DNA of 64,000 bases, taken from assembly GCF_039592695.1 (NCBI RefSeq), contig NZ_JBBUTK010000002.1:372001-436000 (forward strand), written 5' to 3'. A program made the position numbers and the translations under genes. This document shows, piece by piece, positions 1 through 8,818 of the stretch; position 1 is the stretch's first letter; the number at the start of each line of letters is the position of its first letter. The notes beneath the pieces are model-generated. The model ran no database searches. It saw nothing but the letters and a program-made list of their open reading frames with translations, and was not told where the DNA came from. This stretch comes from Flagellimonas_A sp039592695 (GTDB taxonomy: Bacteria > Bacteroidota > Bacteroidia > Flavobacteriales > Flavobacteriaceae).

Positions 1-2
1 AA

Positions 3-47
3 GCCTTGAAATTCACTACAAAAGCAAACAAAGCTAAAGTCGCGTAA
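3..47 (+). CDS. Possible C-terminal tail of a gene cut by the window edge
   Basis: An open frame runs from the first bases to TAA at 45-47 and would encode the last 14 residues (ALKFTTKANKAKVA) of a protein that begins outside the window. A hairpin with a T-run follows at 73-97 on the same strand, which fits the end of a rightward gene. The fragment is too short to identify, so this rests on the open frame and the terminator only. Confidence 0.35.
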   Translation, partial: ALKFTTKANKAKVA

Positions 48-72
48 TAATATCCAAATCCTTTTAATCAGT

Positions 73-97
73 AAAGCCTTTGTAAAAGGGCTTTTTT
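73..97 (+). terminator. Rho-independent terminator
   Basis: AAAGCC (73-78) pairs with GGCTTT (89-94) across a loop of about ten bases and is followed by a T-run to 97. It would end a rightward transcript entering from the left edge of the window. Confidence 0.5.
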
Positions 98-174
98 ATT
101 GGCATTTCCTTCTTTTAGACGTGACGTATAACTTCGCCTAATCAGCTGAAAAGAATAGAAAAAAAGTATATAGC

Positions 175-297
175 TACCCTCCTTTTTCAGGGAGGAGTGG
201 GTCCGATGAAATCGGAAGCGGGGTGGGTTTTGTCTGACAACCCCTTCCGTCCTAACCGCAAGCGTCAGGACACTTTTCCCTAACCAGGGGAAGGAGC
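175..297. repeat. Dispersed palindromic repeats, two adjoining pieces
   Basis: Positions 175-232 hold a short type (CCTCC/GGAGG hairpin followed by a G-rich GGGGTGGG tract). Positions 239-297 hold the right half of a longer type that ends in a CCCTAACCAGGGG hairpin and GGAGC. Related copies lie at 3568, 4381, 5222, 6998, 11950 and 29206. The last codons and stop of mfd lie inside this element. Apart from it, positions 98-279 show no gene. Confidence 0.75.
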
Positions 298-3200
298 TGC
301 TTCTTTTTCTCTGTGAAGCGGCCCCAAAACCTGTAACGCCTTCTCCACATTTGAAATCCCATCAAAAACCAATAACAATCGAAGTCCGTTACGGGTCTGT
401 TTTTCTTTGAGCTTGCATTGTTGTGGATGGCCCTGTACATATTGCAATACTCGGGTAAAGGTATCGGTCTGGTAAAAAGGCGATTGTTGGTCAGCGAGAA
501 AATAGCCGATGAATTTTTTCTTTTTCATCACCACTTTTTCAAGCCCGATGCTGTTGGCAATCCATTTGATGCGAACGGAGTTGAGCAAGTACACGGCCTG
601 TTCTGGCAGTTCGCCAAAACGGTCGACCAATTTGGCTTCAAATGCTTGCAATCCTGCTTCGTCTTGAACCTCGTTCAGTTCGGTGTAGAGGCTGAGGCGT
701 TCGGTGATGTTGTTGATGTAATCATCGGGAAAGAGCAGTTCAAAATCGGTGTCCAATTGGGTATCCTTAACGAATACTTTTTCTTTGTCACCTTCGACTT
801 CATCATACAGTTCTTTGAACTCATTTTCCTTGAGTTCGTCAATGGCTTCGGCCAATATTTTTTGATAGGTCTCAAAGCCGATTTCATTGATAAAACCGCT
901 TTGCTCGCCTCCCAACAAATCTCCCGCACCACGAATCTCAAGATCCTTCATGGCGATATTGAAACCGCTACCGAGTTCGGTGAACTGTGACAACGCCTCA
1001 ATACGTTTTCGGGCATCAGGGGTCATCATCTCATAGGGCGGTGTAATAAAATAGCAAAAGGCTTTTTTGTTGCTTCGCCCCACACGGCCCCGCATCTGGT
1101 GCAGATCGCTCAGGCCAAAATTGTTGGCGTTGTGAATAAAGATGGTGTTGGCATTGGTAACATCAAGCCCGCTTTCAATAATGGTGGTCGAAACCAATAC
1201 ATCAAACTCGCCATTCATGAAGGAAAGCATCAGTTGCTCCAACTTTCGGCCTTCCATCTGTCCATGGCCGATGCCGATTTTCGCATCGGGCACCAAACGT
1301 TGCAGCATACCCGCCACTTCTTTAATGTTTTCGATTCGGTTGTGCACAAAGAATACCTGTCCGCCACGTTGGATCTCGTACGAAACAGCATCACGAATGG
1401 TTTCTTCGTTCAACCGAATGACCCGACTTTCAATGGGATAGCGGTTGGGGGGTGGCGTGTTGATGACAGAGAGGTCACGGGCCGCCATCAAACTGAATTG
1501 TAAGGTTCGCGGTATGGGCGTTGCTGTCAACGTGAGCACATCCACGTTTTCTTTGATGCTTTTGAGCTTGTCTTTTACTGCCACCCCGAACTTTTGCTCC
1601 TCATCGACGATTAGCAGTCCCAAATCCTTGAATTTCACGTTTTTATTAACCAGTTGGTGGGTGCCGATGATTATGTCGATTTTTCCGGATGCCAATCGCT
1701 CGTGGATGTCCCGTTTTTCTTTTGCCGTACGAAAGCGGTTCAGATAATCGACAGTGACCGGCATATCGCCCAACCGTTCTTTAAAGGTTCGGTTGTGCTG
1801 AAACGCCAAAATAGTGGTAGGCACGAGTACGGCCACCTGTTTGCCATTATCAACTGCCTTAAAGGCGGCGCGAATGGCCACCTCGGTCTTTCCGAAACCC
1901 ACGTCGCCACAGATAAGGCGATCCATCGGGCGTTGGCTTTCCATGTCTTTTTTGACATCTTCTGTTGCCTTGGCCTGATCGGGAGTGTCTTCATAGAGAA
2001 ACGAAGCTTCCAATTCATGCTGCAAATAACTGTCGGGCCCGTATTGAAATCCTTTTTCCAGTCGGCGCTTGGCGTATACCTTGATGAGGTCAAAGGCAAT
2101 TTTCTTGACCCGGCTCTTGGTCTTTTGTTTGAGTTTTTTCCATGCAGCGGAACCCAGTTTATAGATTTTTGGGGGCGCACCATCCTTGCCATTGTATTTT
2201 GAGATTTTATATAGCGAGTGGATGCTCACATACAGAATGTCGCGGTCACCGTAAAACAGTTTGATGGCCTCTTGCTGTTTACCCTCGACATCAATTTTTT
2301 GCAACCCGCCAAACTTGCCGATACCGTGGTCAATATGGGCCACGTAATCGCCCACTTCGAGTTTGTTCAACTCTTTGAGCGTGATGGCCTGCTTTTTGGC
2401 ATAGCCATTTTTCAGGTGGAATTTATGGTAGCGCTCAAAAATCTGGTGGTCGGTATAGCAGGCAATTTTCAGGTCTTCTTCAATAAACCCTTGGTAGAGC
2501 GGAAGAACTACTGTTTGGTAGTGGACATCCTGATTTACTTCATCAAAAATATCATGAAAGCGTTTCGCCTGTTGTTCCGAAGAGCAGAAAATATAGTTCT
2601 TGAAACCTTCTTCTTTGTTTGCGTTCAGGTCTTCGATCAGCAAATCAAACTTTTTGTTGAAGGCTGGTTGGGGTTTGGTTTGGAATATCACCGCGAACGC
2701 AGTAGAGCGTTCTCTATTGGAATTAATTTCCACCACATTAAAATCTTTTAACTGCTTTCCGAACAATTCCGAATTCACAAAAAGCTCGTCGGGCGTGGCA
2801 TGCTTTATTTCTTGATTTAATTTGGAAAAGTTCTCTTTTGCCTTTTCAAAATTGGAATCCAATCGGTCATGCACCAAATCAAGATTCTTCGCAAAAATAA
2901 TTGTGTGTGTGGGAATGTATTTTAAAAAACTTTCTCTTGACTCTTGCAAGAACTTGTTCGCCACATTGGGGATGATGGTGATTTTTTTCACCTTATCGGT
3001 AGAAAGCTGGGTCTCGACATCAAACGTGCGTATGCTGTCCACATCATCGCCAAAAAACTCGATTCGGTACGGTTCGTCGTGCGAGAATGAAAAGACATCC
3101 ACAATGCCACCTCGAACCGAAAACTCCCCTGGTTCGGTGACAAAATCCACACGTTTGAACTGGTATTCAAAAAGCACTTCGTTGAGAAAATCGAGTGACA

Positions 3201-3684
3201 GGGTATCATCGACCTTCACCTTCAAGGTATTTTTTTCAAGTTCTTTCTTAGTAACCACTTTTTCAAAAAGCGCATCGGGATAGGTAACGATAACCGCTGG
3301 CTTTTTTCGTGAGCTGATACGGTTCAGCACCTCAGAGCGCAGCAACACATTGGCATTGTCGGTCTCCTCAATTTGGTAGGGGCGGCGATAGCTGCCCGGA
3401 TAAAAGAGTATGTCTTTATCTCCCAACAGTTGTTCCAAATCATTCAGGTAATAGGCAGCTTCTTCCTTGTCATCGAGCAGCAGCAAAAAGGGTTTTTCTG
3501 TGGATTTGAAAACTTCTGAAACCACAAAGGAAATTGACGAACCAACAAGCCCTTTTAAATTTATTGACCCCTCCTTGGAGGGGGGATTAAGGGGGGTGTT
3601 TTTTTTAGATTGGGCAATAGTTTCCCGCAGTTTCCGTAGTTGCGGAGACTGTTCAAAAAAGGATAAAATGGACGATTTGGTCAA
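280..3684 (-). CDS. mfd: Transcription-repair coupling factor Mfd
   Basis: ATP-dependent translocase that removes RNA polymerase stalled at DNA lesions and recruits UvrA. Visible are a UvrB-like N-terminal region (about 50-330), a CarD-like RNA polymerase interaction domain (about 436-500), Walker A GDVGFGKT (593-600), a DEEQ box near 694-697, helicase motifs with RGRVGR and a TRCF C-terminal domain. At 1134 residues it has normal length. The start codon is TTG at 3684-3682: no ATG is available nearby and a -7 element sits just upstream. Two parts are repeat-derived: about 17 residues near 27-44 (TPLNPPSKEG) interrupt the usual N-terminus, and the last residues EAAPSPG with the TAG stop come from the downstream repeat. 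Confidence 0.97.
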   Translation of the reverse strand: MTKSSILSFFEQSPQLRKLRETIAQSKKNTPLNPPSKEGSINLKGLVGSSISFVVSEVFKSTEKPFLLLLDDKEEAAYYLNDLEQLLGDKDILFYPGSYRRPYQIEETDNANVLLRSEVLNRISSRKKPAVIVTYPDALFEKVVTKKELEKNTLKVKVDDTLSLDFLNEVLFEYQFKRVDFVTEPGEFSVRGGIVDVFSFSHDEPYRIEFFGDDVDSIRTFDVETQLSTDKVKKITIIPNVANKFLQESRESFLKYIPTHTIIFAKNLDLVHDRLDSNFEKAKENFSKLNQEIKHATPDELFVNSELFGKQLKDFNVVEINSNRERSTAFAVIFQTKPQPAFNKKFDLLIEDLNANKEEGFKNYIFCSSEQQAKRFHDIFDEVNQDVHYQTVVLPLYQGFIEEDLKIACYTDHQIFERYHKFHLKNGYAKKQAITLKELNKLEVGDYVAHIDHGIGKFGGLQKIDVEGKQQEAIKLFYGDRDILYVSIHSLYKISKYNGKDGAPPKIYKLGSAAWKKLKQKTKSRVKKIAFDLIKVYAKRRLEKGFQYGPDSYLQHELEASFLYEDTPDQAKATEDVKKDMESQRPMDRLICGDVGFGKTEVAIRAAFKAVDNGKQVAVLVPTTILAFQHNRTFKERLGDMPVTVDYLNRFRTAKEKRDIHERLASGKIDIIIGTHQLVNKNVKFKDLGLLIVDEEQKFGVAVKDKLKSIKENVDVLTLTATPIPRTLQFSLMAARDLSVINTPPPNRYPIESRVIRLNEETIRDAVSYEIQRGGQVFFVHNRIENIKEVAGMLQRLVPDAKIGIGHGQMEGRKLEQLMLSFMNGEFDVLVSTTIIESGLDVTNANTIFIHNANNFGLSDLHQMRGRVGRSNKKAFCYFITPPYEMMTPDARKRIEALSQFTELGSGFNIAMKDLEIRGAGDLLGGEQSGFINEIGFETYQKILAEAIDELKENEFKELYDEVEGDKEKVFVKDTQLDTDFELLFPDDYINNITERLSLYTELNEVQDEAGLQAFEAKLVDRFGELPEQAVYLLNSVRIKWIANSIGLEKVVMKKKKFIGYFLADQQSPFYQTDTFTRVLQYVQGHPQQCKLKEKQTRNGLRLLLVFDGISNVEKALQVLGPLHREKEAAPSPG
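3568..3602. repeat. Short dispersed repeat inside mfd
   Basis: CTCCTTGGAGGGGGG followed by a G-rich tract is a copy of the short palindromic repeat, here in frame inside mfd and encoding NTPLNPPSKEG. Related Mfd proteins, as I recall them, pass directly from the first helix to the LVGSS segment without such a stretch. Confidence 0.75.
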
Positions 3685-3700
3685 TCCAAAAAGTTTACTG

Positions 3701-3708
3701 CAAATATA
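3701..3708 (-). promoter_or_regulatory. mfd promoter -7 element
   Basis: On the minus strand this reads TATATTTG, matching the Bacteroidota -7 consensus TAnnTTTG, about 16 bases before the TTG start of mfd. A -33 TTG at the right spacing is not obvious. It supports mfd having its own promoter and the TTG start. Confidence 0.5.
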
Positions 3709-3732
3709 GCTTGAATTACAACCCTAAGAAAT

Positions 3733-4365
3733 CTAAATCTTCAAAACTTCATCTTCCACTATTGCAAAAACTTCATCATTTTTGGTGGGCTCTAGAACAT
3801 GGGTTCCTGTAAATTCACCAAAAGCTGGTAGAATCATTTGACTAGCTGATTTAAAAAAACAAGATAGTCGCAGTCTTTGTCGCCCAAACCCTTCTAATCG
3901 AATTGCTGGATGAATGTGCCCACAAAAATTGAAATACCCTTCCCGTTCCCGGGGATGGTGGGTAAGCAAAAATTTGTCCAATATCCATTCTTTGTAGATG
4001 GTGACGCCCAACCGTTCAAAGCGTTCTGGGGATATGATGTCATGGTTGCCAGCCACCAAGATGATTTCTGCAGGCGTTTTTTCGACCCAATTCTCGAACA
4101 GTTGCCATTCTTTGTTGAGATGGGAATGGAACAGGTCACCCAAAAAACAAATCTGGAAGGGTTGAAAATGGCCCACAACTTCGTCAAGCTGCATGAAATT
4201 TTTTTGTGCTGCACGTTGGGGCACGGCCGCCCCGAATTTTCGAAAATGGGCTACCTTGCCCAGATGCACATCGCTGATAAGCAATAAAGATTTATTCTTC
4301 CAAAACACACCACCCAACGGGTGGAGGATAAATTCTTGGTTGTTAATTTTTATGGTATGGGTCAT
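3733..4365 (-). CDS. pdeM: Ligase-associated metallophosphoesterase PdeM
   Basis: Calcineurin-like phosphoesterase of the SbcD/Mre11-related type found beside bacterial ATP-dependent DNA ligases. Metal-binding motifs are in order: SDVHLGK (residues 30-36), GDLFHSHLN, GNHDI and a late GHIHP, matching DxH, GDxxD-like, GNHD and GHxH. At 210 residues it has the usual size. It is the last gene of the leftward exonuclease-ligase-helicase-phosphoesterase operon, separated from the helicase by one long repeat. The nuclease or phosphodiesterase role in end processing is inferred from family and context; the physiological substrate is not clear. Confidence 0.88.
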   Translation of the reverse strand: MTHTIKINNQEFILHPLGGVFWKNKSLLLISDVHLGKVAHFRKFGAAVPQRAAQKNFMQLDEVVGHFQPFQICFLGDLFHSHLNKEWQLFENWVEKTPAEIILVAGNHDIISPERFERLGVTIYKEWILDKFLLTHHPREREGYFNFCGHIHPAIRLEGFGRQRLRLSCFFKSASQMILPAFGEFTGTHVLEPTKNDEVFAIVEDEVLKI

Positions 4366-4380
4366 TTATAAAACCAATAA

Positions 4381-4499
4381 CTCCTTCCCTTGGATAATGG
4401 AAGGTGGATTTTCTGCAAAAAAGTAGAAAAGACGGAAGGGATTGACCACCCTTTCCGTCCGCTTTTAGCGGACACCTTTCCCTGACCAGGGAAAGGAGC
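4381..4499. repeat. Long dispersed repeat (copy A) inside the repair operon
   Basis: About 119 bases with imperfect terminal inverted repeats: CTCCTTCCCT at the left and AGGGAAAGGAG at the right. The right end also forms its own CCTTTCCCTGACCAGGGAAAGG hairpin, and an inner pair GTCCGC/GCGGAC is present. It fills the gap between helicase and pdeM and is clearly related to 6998-7135 and the right part of 175-297. No coding capacity; it looks like a MITE-like or REP-like element. Confidence 0.75.
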
Positions 4500-4507
4500 A
4501 AATTAAT

Positions 4508-6985
4508 CTATTTCATCAAGATTTTGGTCATACGTTTGATTCTATCCGCCAATTTTTCGTTAGACAGTTTTTCGCGAAGCCTGTCGGTAATGATAGGAAA
4601 CGAAAACGGCGTTGGTTTCTCACATGGCGCCCACATGATTTCTTGATGGTTGATGCGCTCCAAAGCCATTCTGAGACGGCCTTCTTCCAACTGGTGCTCA
4701 AAGGTTTCGGTATACGCCTGTTGAAAGAGTAGGTTGTCGGCCTCAAAATCCTTAAAAACATCGAACAACAACTGCGAACTGCTCTGTAAATGTTTCATTT
4801 TGATGCCTTTGTTCGGATAGCCCGTGAACACCATGCCGCTGATGACCGCAATATCACGAAACTTGCGGCGGGCCATTTCAGTACTGTTCAGGCTCTTTTG
4901 AAGGTCTGACAACATATCCTGCGTGGTAAACAAATCATTGTCCAGCACATTTTGAATATCGATTTGTTGGTCGGAAAGCAGTTCAAAACCATAATCATTG
5001 TAGGCCAATGAGCAGGTGATTGGCATCAACAGACTGATGCGGTAGGCCAACAGACTGCTCATGGCCTCGTGCACCCCCCGCCCTTCAAAGGGATAAAAAA
5101 TATGGTGATGGCCGTCACGGGTCTTAAAGGTCTCGATCAAAAATTCGTTGGGTTTGGGTACGATACTCTCCTCACGTTGTTTGTCGAACATAGGCTTTAG
5201 CGCCTTTATTTCTTTCGAAACCTGCTCCCCTCCTTTGGAGGGGCTGGGGGAGGCTGCTGTATACAGTTCCTGCCGCAACAACTCAGACATCTGTGCCGAA
5301 AAGCTCAACCGCCCGCCCATCCAACTGGGTACTTTGTTCGTGCGTTTTGTTGAATTTCGAACATGCGCCTGCATGCCCTTCACACGAATAAATTCCAGAT
5401 TTCTACCTGCAAAAGTAAACACATCACCAGGAGTCAATTTTGAGATAAAATATTCCTCGATGGAACCAATATAACCGCCTTTTTGGTAGCGAACCGCAAT
5501 GGAAGCATCGCCGACGATGGTGCCGATTTGAAAACGGTGGCGCATGGCAATACCCCGATTGTTGACCTTAAATTTGCCATCAGACTCGACTTCCACTTTT
5601 TTGTATTCATCATAGGTTTTGAGGCTCTGACTGCCCATCACCAAAAAGTTCAAGAGCCATTGCCACTGGTCTTCCGAAAGTGCTTGGTAGCAAAAGGTCT
5701 GTTTGATTTCTGGATAAATTTCTTCAGGATAAAATCCGTCTGAGATTGCCAAAGTCGTCAGGTATTGCAACAGCACGTCAAAACTGTTGAGGTAGGGAAT
5801 ACGGTCTTCGACCGCCGCATTGCGCACCGCTTTCTGCATGGCAGAAGCTTCAATCAATTCCATGGCATGGGTGGGCAAAAAATAGATGATACTCTCCTCA
5901 CCAGGGCGGTGTCCACTTCGCCCGGCACGTTGCAGAAAACGGGCCACGCCTTTGGGTCCGCCAATTTGTACCACAGTTTCCACGGGGGCGAAATCGACTC
6001 CCAAATCAAGGCTTGAAGTACAGACCACGGCCCTTAAGGTTTCATTACGGATGGCCTGTTCGACCCATAGTCGAGTCTCTTTAGCCACACTACCATGGTG
6101 CATCGCCATGATGCCCGCGAATTCTGGATACTTTTCCAAAATCTTCTGGAACCAGATTTCACACTGGCTGCGGGTATTTGTGAAAAGCAAGGTAGTTTTG
6201 CTGTTATTGATAATGGGTACAACGGCATCGAGCAGGTGCAGTCCCAAGTGCCCCCGCCATGGGAAGGTTTCCATTTTTTTGGGGATGATACTCTTCACGG
6301 TAATTTTTTTGTTCAGCTTGGCCTTGATCAAAATAGAGTTTTGATAGGCTTCGGTCTCTGGCCCCAACAGCACTTGGCGGGCCTGTTCAAGATTGCCGAT
6401 GGTCGCCGAAATGCCCCAAATGCGCAGGTCTTTACAGACGGTTTTAAGTCGAGAGAGGCCCAGTTCCATCTGAACCCCACGTTTGGTGCCCAAGAGTTCG
6501 TGCCATTCATCGACCACAATGGCCGAGCAGTCCTTAAAAATTTTATCATACCCTTTTGAAGAAAGTAGCAATTGTAAACTTTCAGGAGTAGTAATCAATA
6601 GGTCGGGCATCACATTCCGTTGCCGAGAACGTTCTTTGGTGGAAGTATCACCAGTGCGGATACCCATGTTCATCGGTAGTTCCAAATCGTTTACGATACG
6701 TTCAGCGGATTGTTTGATTTCTTGGGATAGTGCACGGAGCGGGGTAATCCAAACTGCTTTGAGACCTTTTTTGTGTTTGGTTCTATGATCAGGATGATTC
6801 TTTAGGTAATTCAGCACTATCGGAAACCACAGCGCATAGGTTTTGCCACTTCCAGTTGGGGCGTTGAGCAAACCGTGTTTGCCCTGTAAAAAAGCCGTCC
6901 ACGTCTCTTTTTGAAAGGCATGGGGTTTCCAGCCTTGTTGCTGGAACCAAGTTTCGGCGGTTTTAAAAAGTTGTTTTTTAGTCAT
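4508..6985 (-). CDS. Ligase-associated DEXH-box helicase (Lhr-core type)
   Basis: Superfamily 2 helicase predicted to unwind or anneal nucleic acid together with the neighbouring ligase and nucleases. Motifs seen: Walker A APTGSGKT, DEWHELLG (DEXH box), SATIGN (motif III), RAGRSGHRPG (motif VI). At 825 residues from ATG at 6985 (MTKKQLFKTA) it has the length of the ligase-associated Lhr subgroup. The frame stays open 42 codons further upstream, but that part is repeat DNA, so I reject the longer start. A second repeat at 5222-5257 lies in frame and encodes SPSPSKGGE in the C-terminal half. Confidence 0.93.
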   Translation of the reverse strand: MTKKQLFKTAETWFQQQGWKPHAFQKETWTAFLQGKHGLLNAPTGSGKTYALWFPIVLNYLKNHPDHRTKHKKGLKAVWITPLRALSQEIKQSAERIVNDLELPMNMGIRTGDTSTKERSRQRNVMPDLLITTPESLQLLLSSKGYDKIFKDCSAIVVDEWHELLGTKRGVQMELGLSRLKTVCKDLRIWGISATIGNLEQARQVLLGPETEAYQNSILIKAKLNKKITVKSIIPKKMETFPWRGHLGLHLLDAVVPIINNSKTTLLFTNTRSQCEIWFQKILEKYPEFAGIMAMHHGSVAKETRLWVEQAIRNETLRAVVCTSSLDLGVDFAPVETVVQIGGPKGVARFLQRAGRSGHRPGEESIIYFLPTHAMELIEASAMQKAVRNAAVEDRIPYLNSFDVLLQYLTTLAISDGFYPEEIYPEIKQTFCYQALSEDQWQWLLNFLVMGSQSLKTYDEYKKVEVESDGKFKVNNRGIAMRHRFQIGTIVGDASIAVRYQKGGYIGSIEEYFISKLTPGDVFTFAGRNLEFIRVKGMQAHVRNSTKRTNKVPSWMGGRLSFSAQMSELLRQELYTAASPSPSKGGEQVSKEIKALKPMFDKQREESIVPKPNEFLIETFKTRDGHHHIFYPFEGRGVHEAMSSLLAYRISLLMPITCSLAYNDYGFELLSDQQIDIQNVLDNDLFTTQDMLSDLQKSLNSTEMARRKFRDIAVISGMVFTGYPNKGIKMKHLQSSSQLLFDVFKDFEADNLLFQQAYTETFEHQLEEGRLRMALERINHQEIMWAPCEKPTPFSFPIITDRLREKLSNEKLADRIKRMTKILMK
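5222..5257. repeat. Short dispersed repeat inside the helicase gene
   Basis: CCCCTCCTTTGGAGGGG followed by CTGGGGGAGG is the same short repeat type as at 3568 and 11950. It is in frame and encodes AASPSPSKGGEQ between two conserved helicase segments, so the protein presumably tolerates it in a surface loop. Confidence 0.75.
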
Positions 6986-6997
6986 TTTTCTGAAATA

Positions 6998-7135
6998 TTC
7001 CTTCCCTTGGATAAGGGAAGGTGGATTTTCTGCTGAAAGCAGTAAATACGGAAGGGATTGAATCTTGAGATTTTGCTTCCGACCCTTTCCGACCCAACAA
7101 AGTTGGCCCACCTTTCCCTGATCAGGGAAAGGAGC
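6998..7135. repeat. Long dispersed repeat (copy B) between ligase and helicase
   Basis: About 138 bases in the same orientation as copy A, with shared blocks TTCCCTTGGATAAGGGAAGG, GTGGATTTTCTGC, ACGGAAGGGATTGA and the terminal hairpin CCTTTCCCTGATCAGGGAAAGG. The inner part differs (AACAAAGTTGG versus GCTTTTAGC). Two copies in consecutive intercistronic gaps of one operon suggest a mobile or recombining element. Confidence 0.75.
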
Positions 7136-7137
7136 TT

Positions 7138-8784
7138 TTACTTTATCATTTTTTTAATATCATTTATAGAATTTGCCTCCTCAATCTTTTTATCCTTGCG
7201 CCATCTCAAAATACGTGGAAAGCGTGTTGCCACGCCACTTTTATGACGTTTGGATAAGGCAATACCCTCAAAGGCAATCTCAAAAACATGGTGGGGAGTC
7301 ACACTACGTACGGGTCCGAACCGTTCCAAGGTGTTTTTCTTGATCCATGCATCCACTTTTCGAAACTCGGCATCGGTGAGACCAGAATAGGCCTTGGCAA
7401 AGGTGACCAGTTCTTTTTCGCCATTATCCTTTTCATCCCACAAGGCAAAGGTGTAATCGGTAAAAAGATTGCTACGACGGCCATGGCCCCGCATGGCATA
7501 GGTGAGCACGGCATCGATGGTGAGCGGGTCGACCTTCCATTTCCACCAATCGCCTTTTTTGCGGCCCACTTGGTAAGGGGAATCCAGTTTTTTGAGCATC
7601 AAACCCTCGCTGTGTTTTTCGCGCGACAGTTTACGTTCTTCGGCGACAGCTTCCCAAGCATCAAATTGCATACGTTCTGAAAGTAAGAGGGGAATGATTT
7701 CAATATCAAAATCTTCTTCCGCCGATGCCCTTCGACTGCGCTCAGGGTGACATTTTTCATTGTAGAGAGCTTCCAACAATTCCCTTCGTTCCGCAAACGG
7801 TTGTTGCCGAATATCCTCTCCATCCCACTCCAGCAAATCATAGGCTTTTAAGATAACGGGTGTTTTTTTGAGCAAGTTTTTGGAAATGTTCTTTCGCCCA
7901 ATACGGGTCTGCAAATCGTTGAACGTACCAATTTCTCCATTCGGATAAGGCAATATTTCCCCATCGAGAACGGTTCCATTCGGAATCATCCCAACAAACG
8001 CTTCAAATTCGGGATATTTATCGGTGACCAGTTCTTCCCCGCGACTCCACACAAACAACTCATCATTTCTGAGGATAACTTGTGCCCGAATACCATCCCA
8101 TTTATGTTCTACGGACCAATTTTTTACATCCCCCAAATCATCAACTTCATCTTCCAAGGCATAGGCCAGATAAAAAGGATAGGGTTTGGAGAGATAGTCA
8201 CTTTCATTCTCTTCTAAAATCAACTCTTGAAATGAAATGGTTTTCGGGTCCCAATTGCCCATCAATTTATAAGCCAATACATCTTCATCAATATTTGTGG
8301 CTTTGGCCAAGGCTCGGGTCATCAACTTTTGACTGACCCCGATTCGAAAGCCGCCCGTGATCAATTTCGTGAACACAAAACGGCCATAATAATCAAGTTG
8401 TTTCCAGTTTTTGTAGAGATAGTTTTTTTTGACCTCATCGGATTGTGATTTGAGCCATATCATTTCTTCCAAAAATTGGGTCAGCGATTTGTCGGTCGAT
8501 GAATTACCAGATGGAACCACCAAGGCAATGGTCTCAGCGAGATCGCCTACGATATGATAGCTTTCCTCAAACAGCCACAAAGGAATATTCGCCAACTCAG
8601 CTGACCACTCGCGAAGCAAGGTAGTATTTACGGGTCGTGGCGGCCTTCTGTGGGAGAGAATGGCGATGGTCCAAACCTTGTCTTTGTCACTGGCCTTTTG
8701 AAAGTAGTCGGCCAATGCCTTGACCTTCACGTTGGTCTTGTTGGTGCTGTCGAGGGTTTTTATCAGTCTACTAAAGTTTTTCAT
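7138..8784 (-). CDS. ATP-dependent DNA ligase, repair-operon type
   Basis: Seals DNA nicks using ATP. The adenylation lysine lies in EHKWDGIRAQ (KxDG motif I); LDGEILPY, EGLMLKK and KKGDWWKWK correspond to later nucleotidyltransferase motifs, preceded by an N-terminal ligase domain (about 1-200) and followed by an OB-fold region. Length 548 from ATG at 8784; an upstream ATG in the same frame would overlap the exonuclease gene and is rejected. An in-frame insertion at 7727-7757 encodes HPERSRRASAE, a known intergenic-repeat peptide. The gene lies 34 bases after the exonuclease gene, in operon order exonuclease-ligase-helicase-pdeM. Confidence 0.93.
   Translation of the reverse strand: MKNFSRLIKTLDSTNKTNVKVKALADYFQKASDKDKVWTIAILSHRRPPRPVNTTLLREWSAELANIPLWLFEESYHIVGDLAETIALVVPSGNSSTDKSLTQFLEEMIWLKSQSDEVKKNYLYKNWKQLDYYGRFVFTKLITGGFRIGVSQKLMTRALAKATNIDEDVLAYKLMGNWDPKTISFQELILEENESDYLSKPYPFYLAYALEDEVDDLGDVKNWSVEHKWDGIRAQVILRNDELFVWSRGEELVTDKYPEFEAFVGMIPNGTVLDGEILPYPNGEIGTFNDLQTRIGRKNISKNLLKKTPVILKAYDLLEWDGEDIRQQPFAERRELLEALYNEKCHPERSRRASAEEDFDIEIIPLLLSERMQFDAWEAVAEERKLSREKHSEGLMLKKLDSPYQVGRKKGDWWKWKVDPLTIDAVLTYAMRGHGRRSNLFTDYTFALWDEKDNGEKELVTFAKAYSGLTDAEFRKVDAWIKKNTLERFGPVRSVTPHHVFEIAFEGIALSKRHKSGVATRFPRILRWRKDKKIEEANSINDIKKMIK
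7727..7757. repeat. HPERSRR-type repeat inside the ligase gene
   Basis: GCCCTTCGACTGCGCTCAGG and the bases up to TGACATTTTT form the widespread repeat that, read on the minus strand, encodes CHPERSRR. Here it is in frame within the ligase, between the adenylation-domain strands before LSERMQFDAW. A degenerate copy lies at 20114-20148. Confidence 0.8.
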
Positions 8785-8818
8785 AGCCGTAAATTGCGAA
8801 CAAAGTGAAGCAATCCGC

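Noticed and set aside
1099..2202. Long open frames on the plus strand opposite mfd
   Set aside because: They mirror the highly conserved mfd frame, have no recognisable family and no promoter.
6986..7111. A start for the helicase 42 codons further upstream
   Set aside because: The extra residues (for example AENPPSLIQGKEY) are a translation of the long repeat, and the conserved protein begins at ATG 6985.
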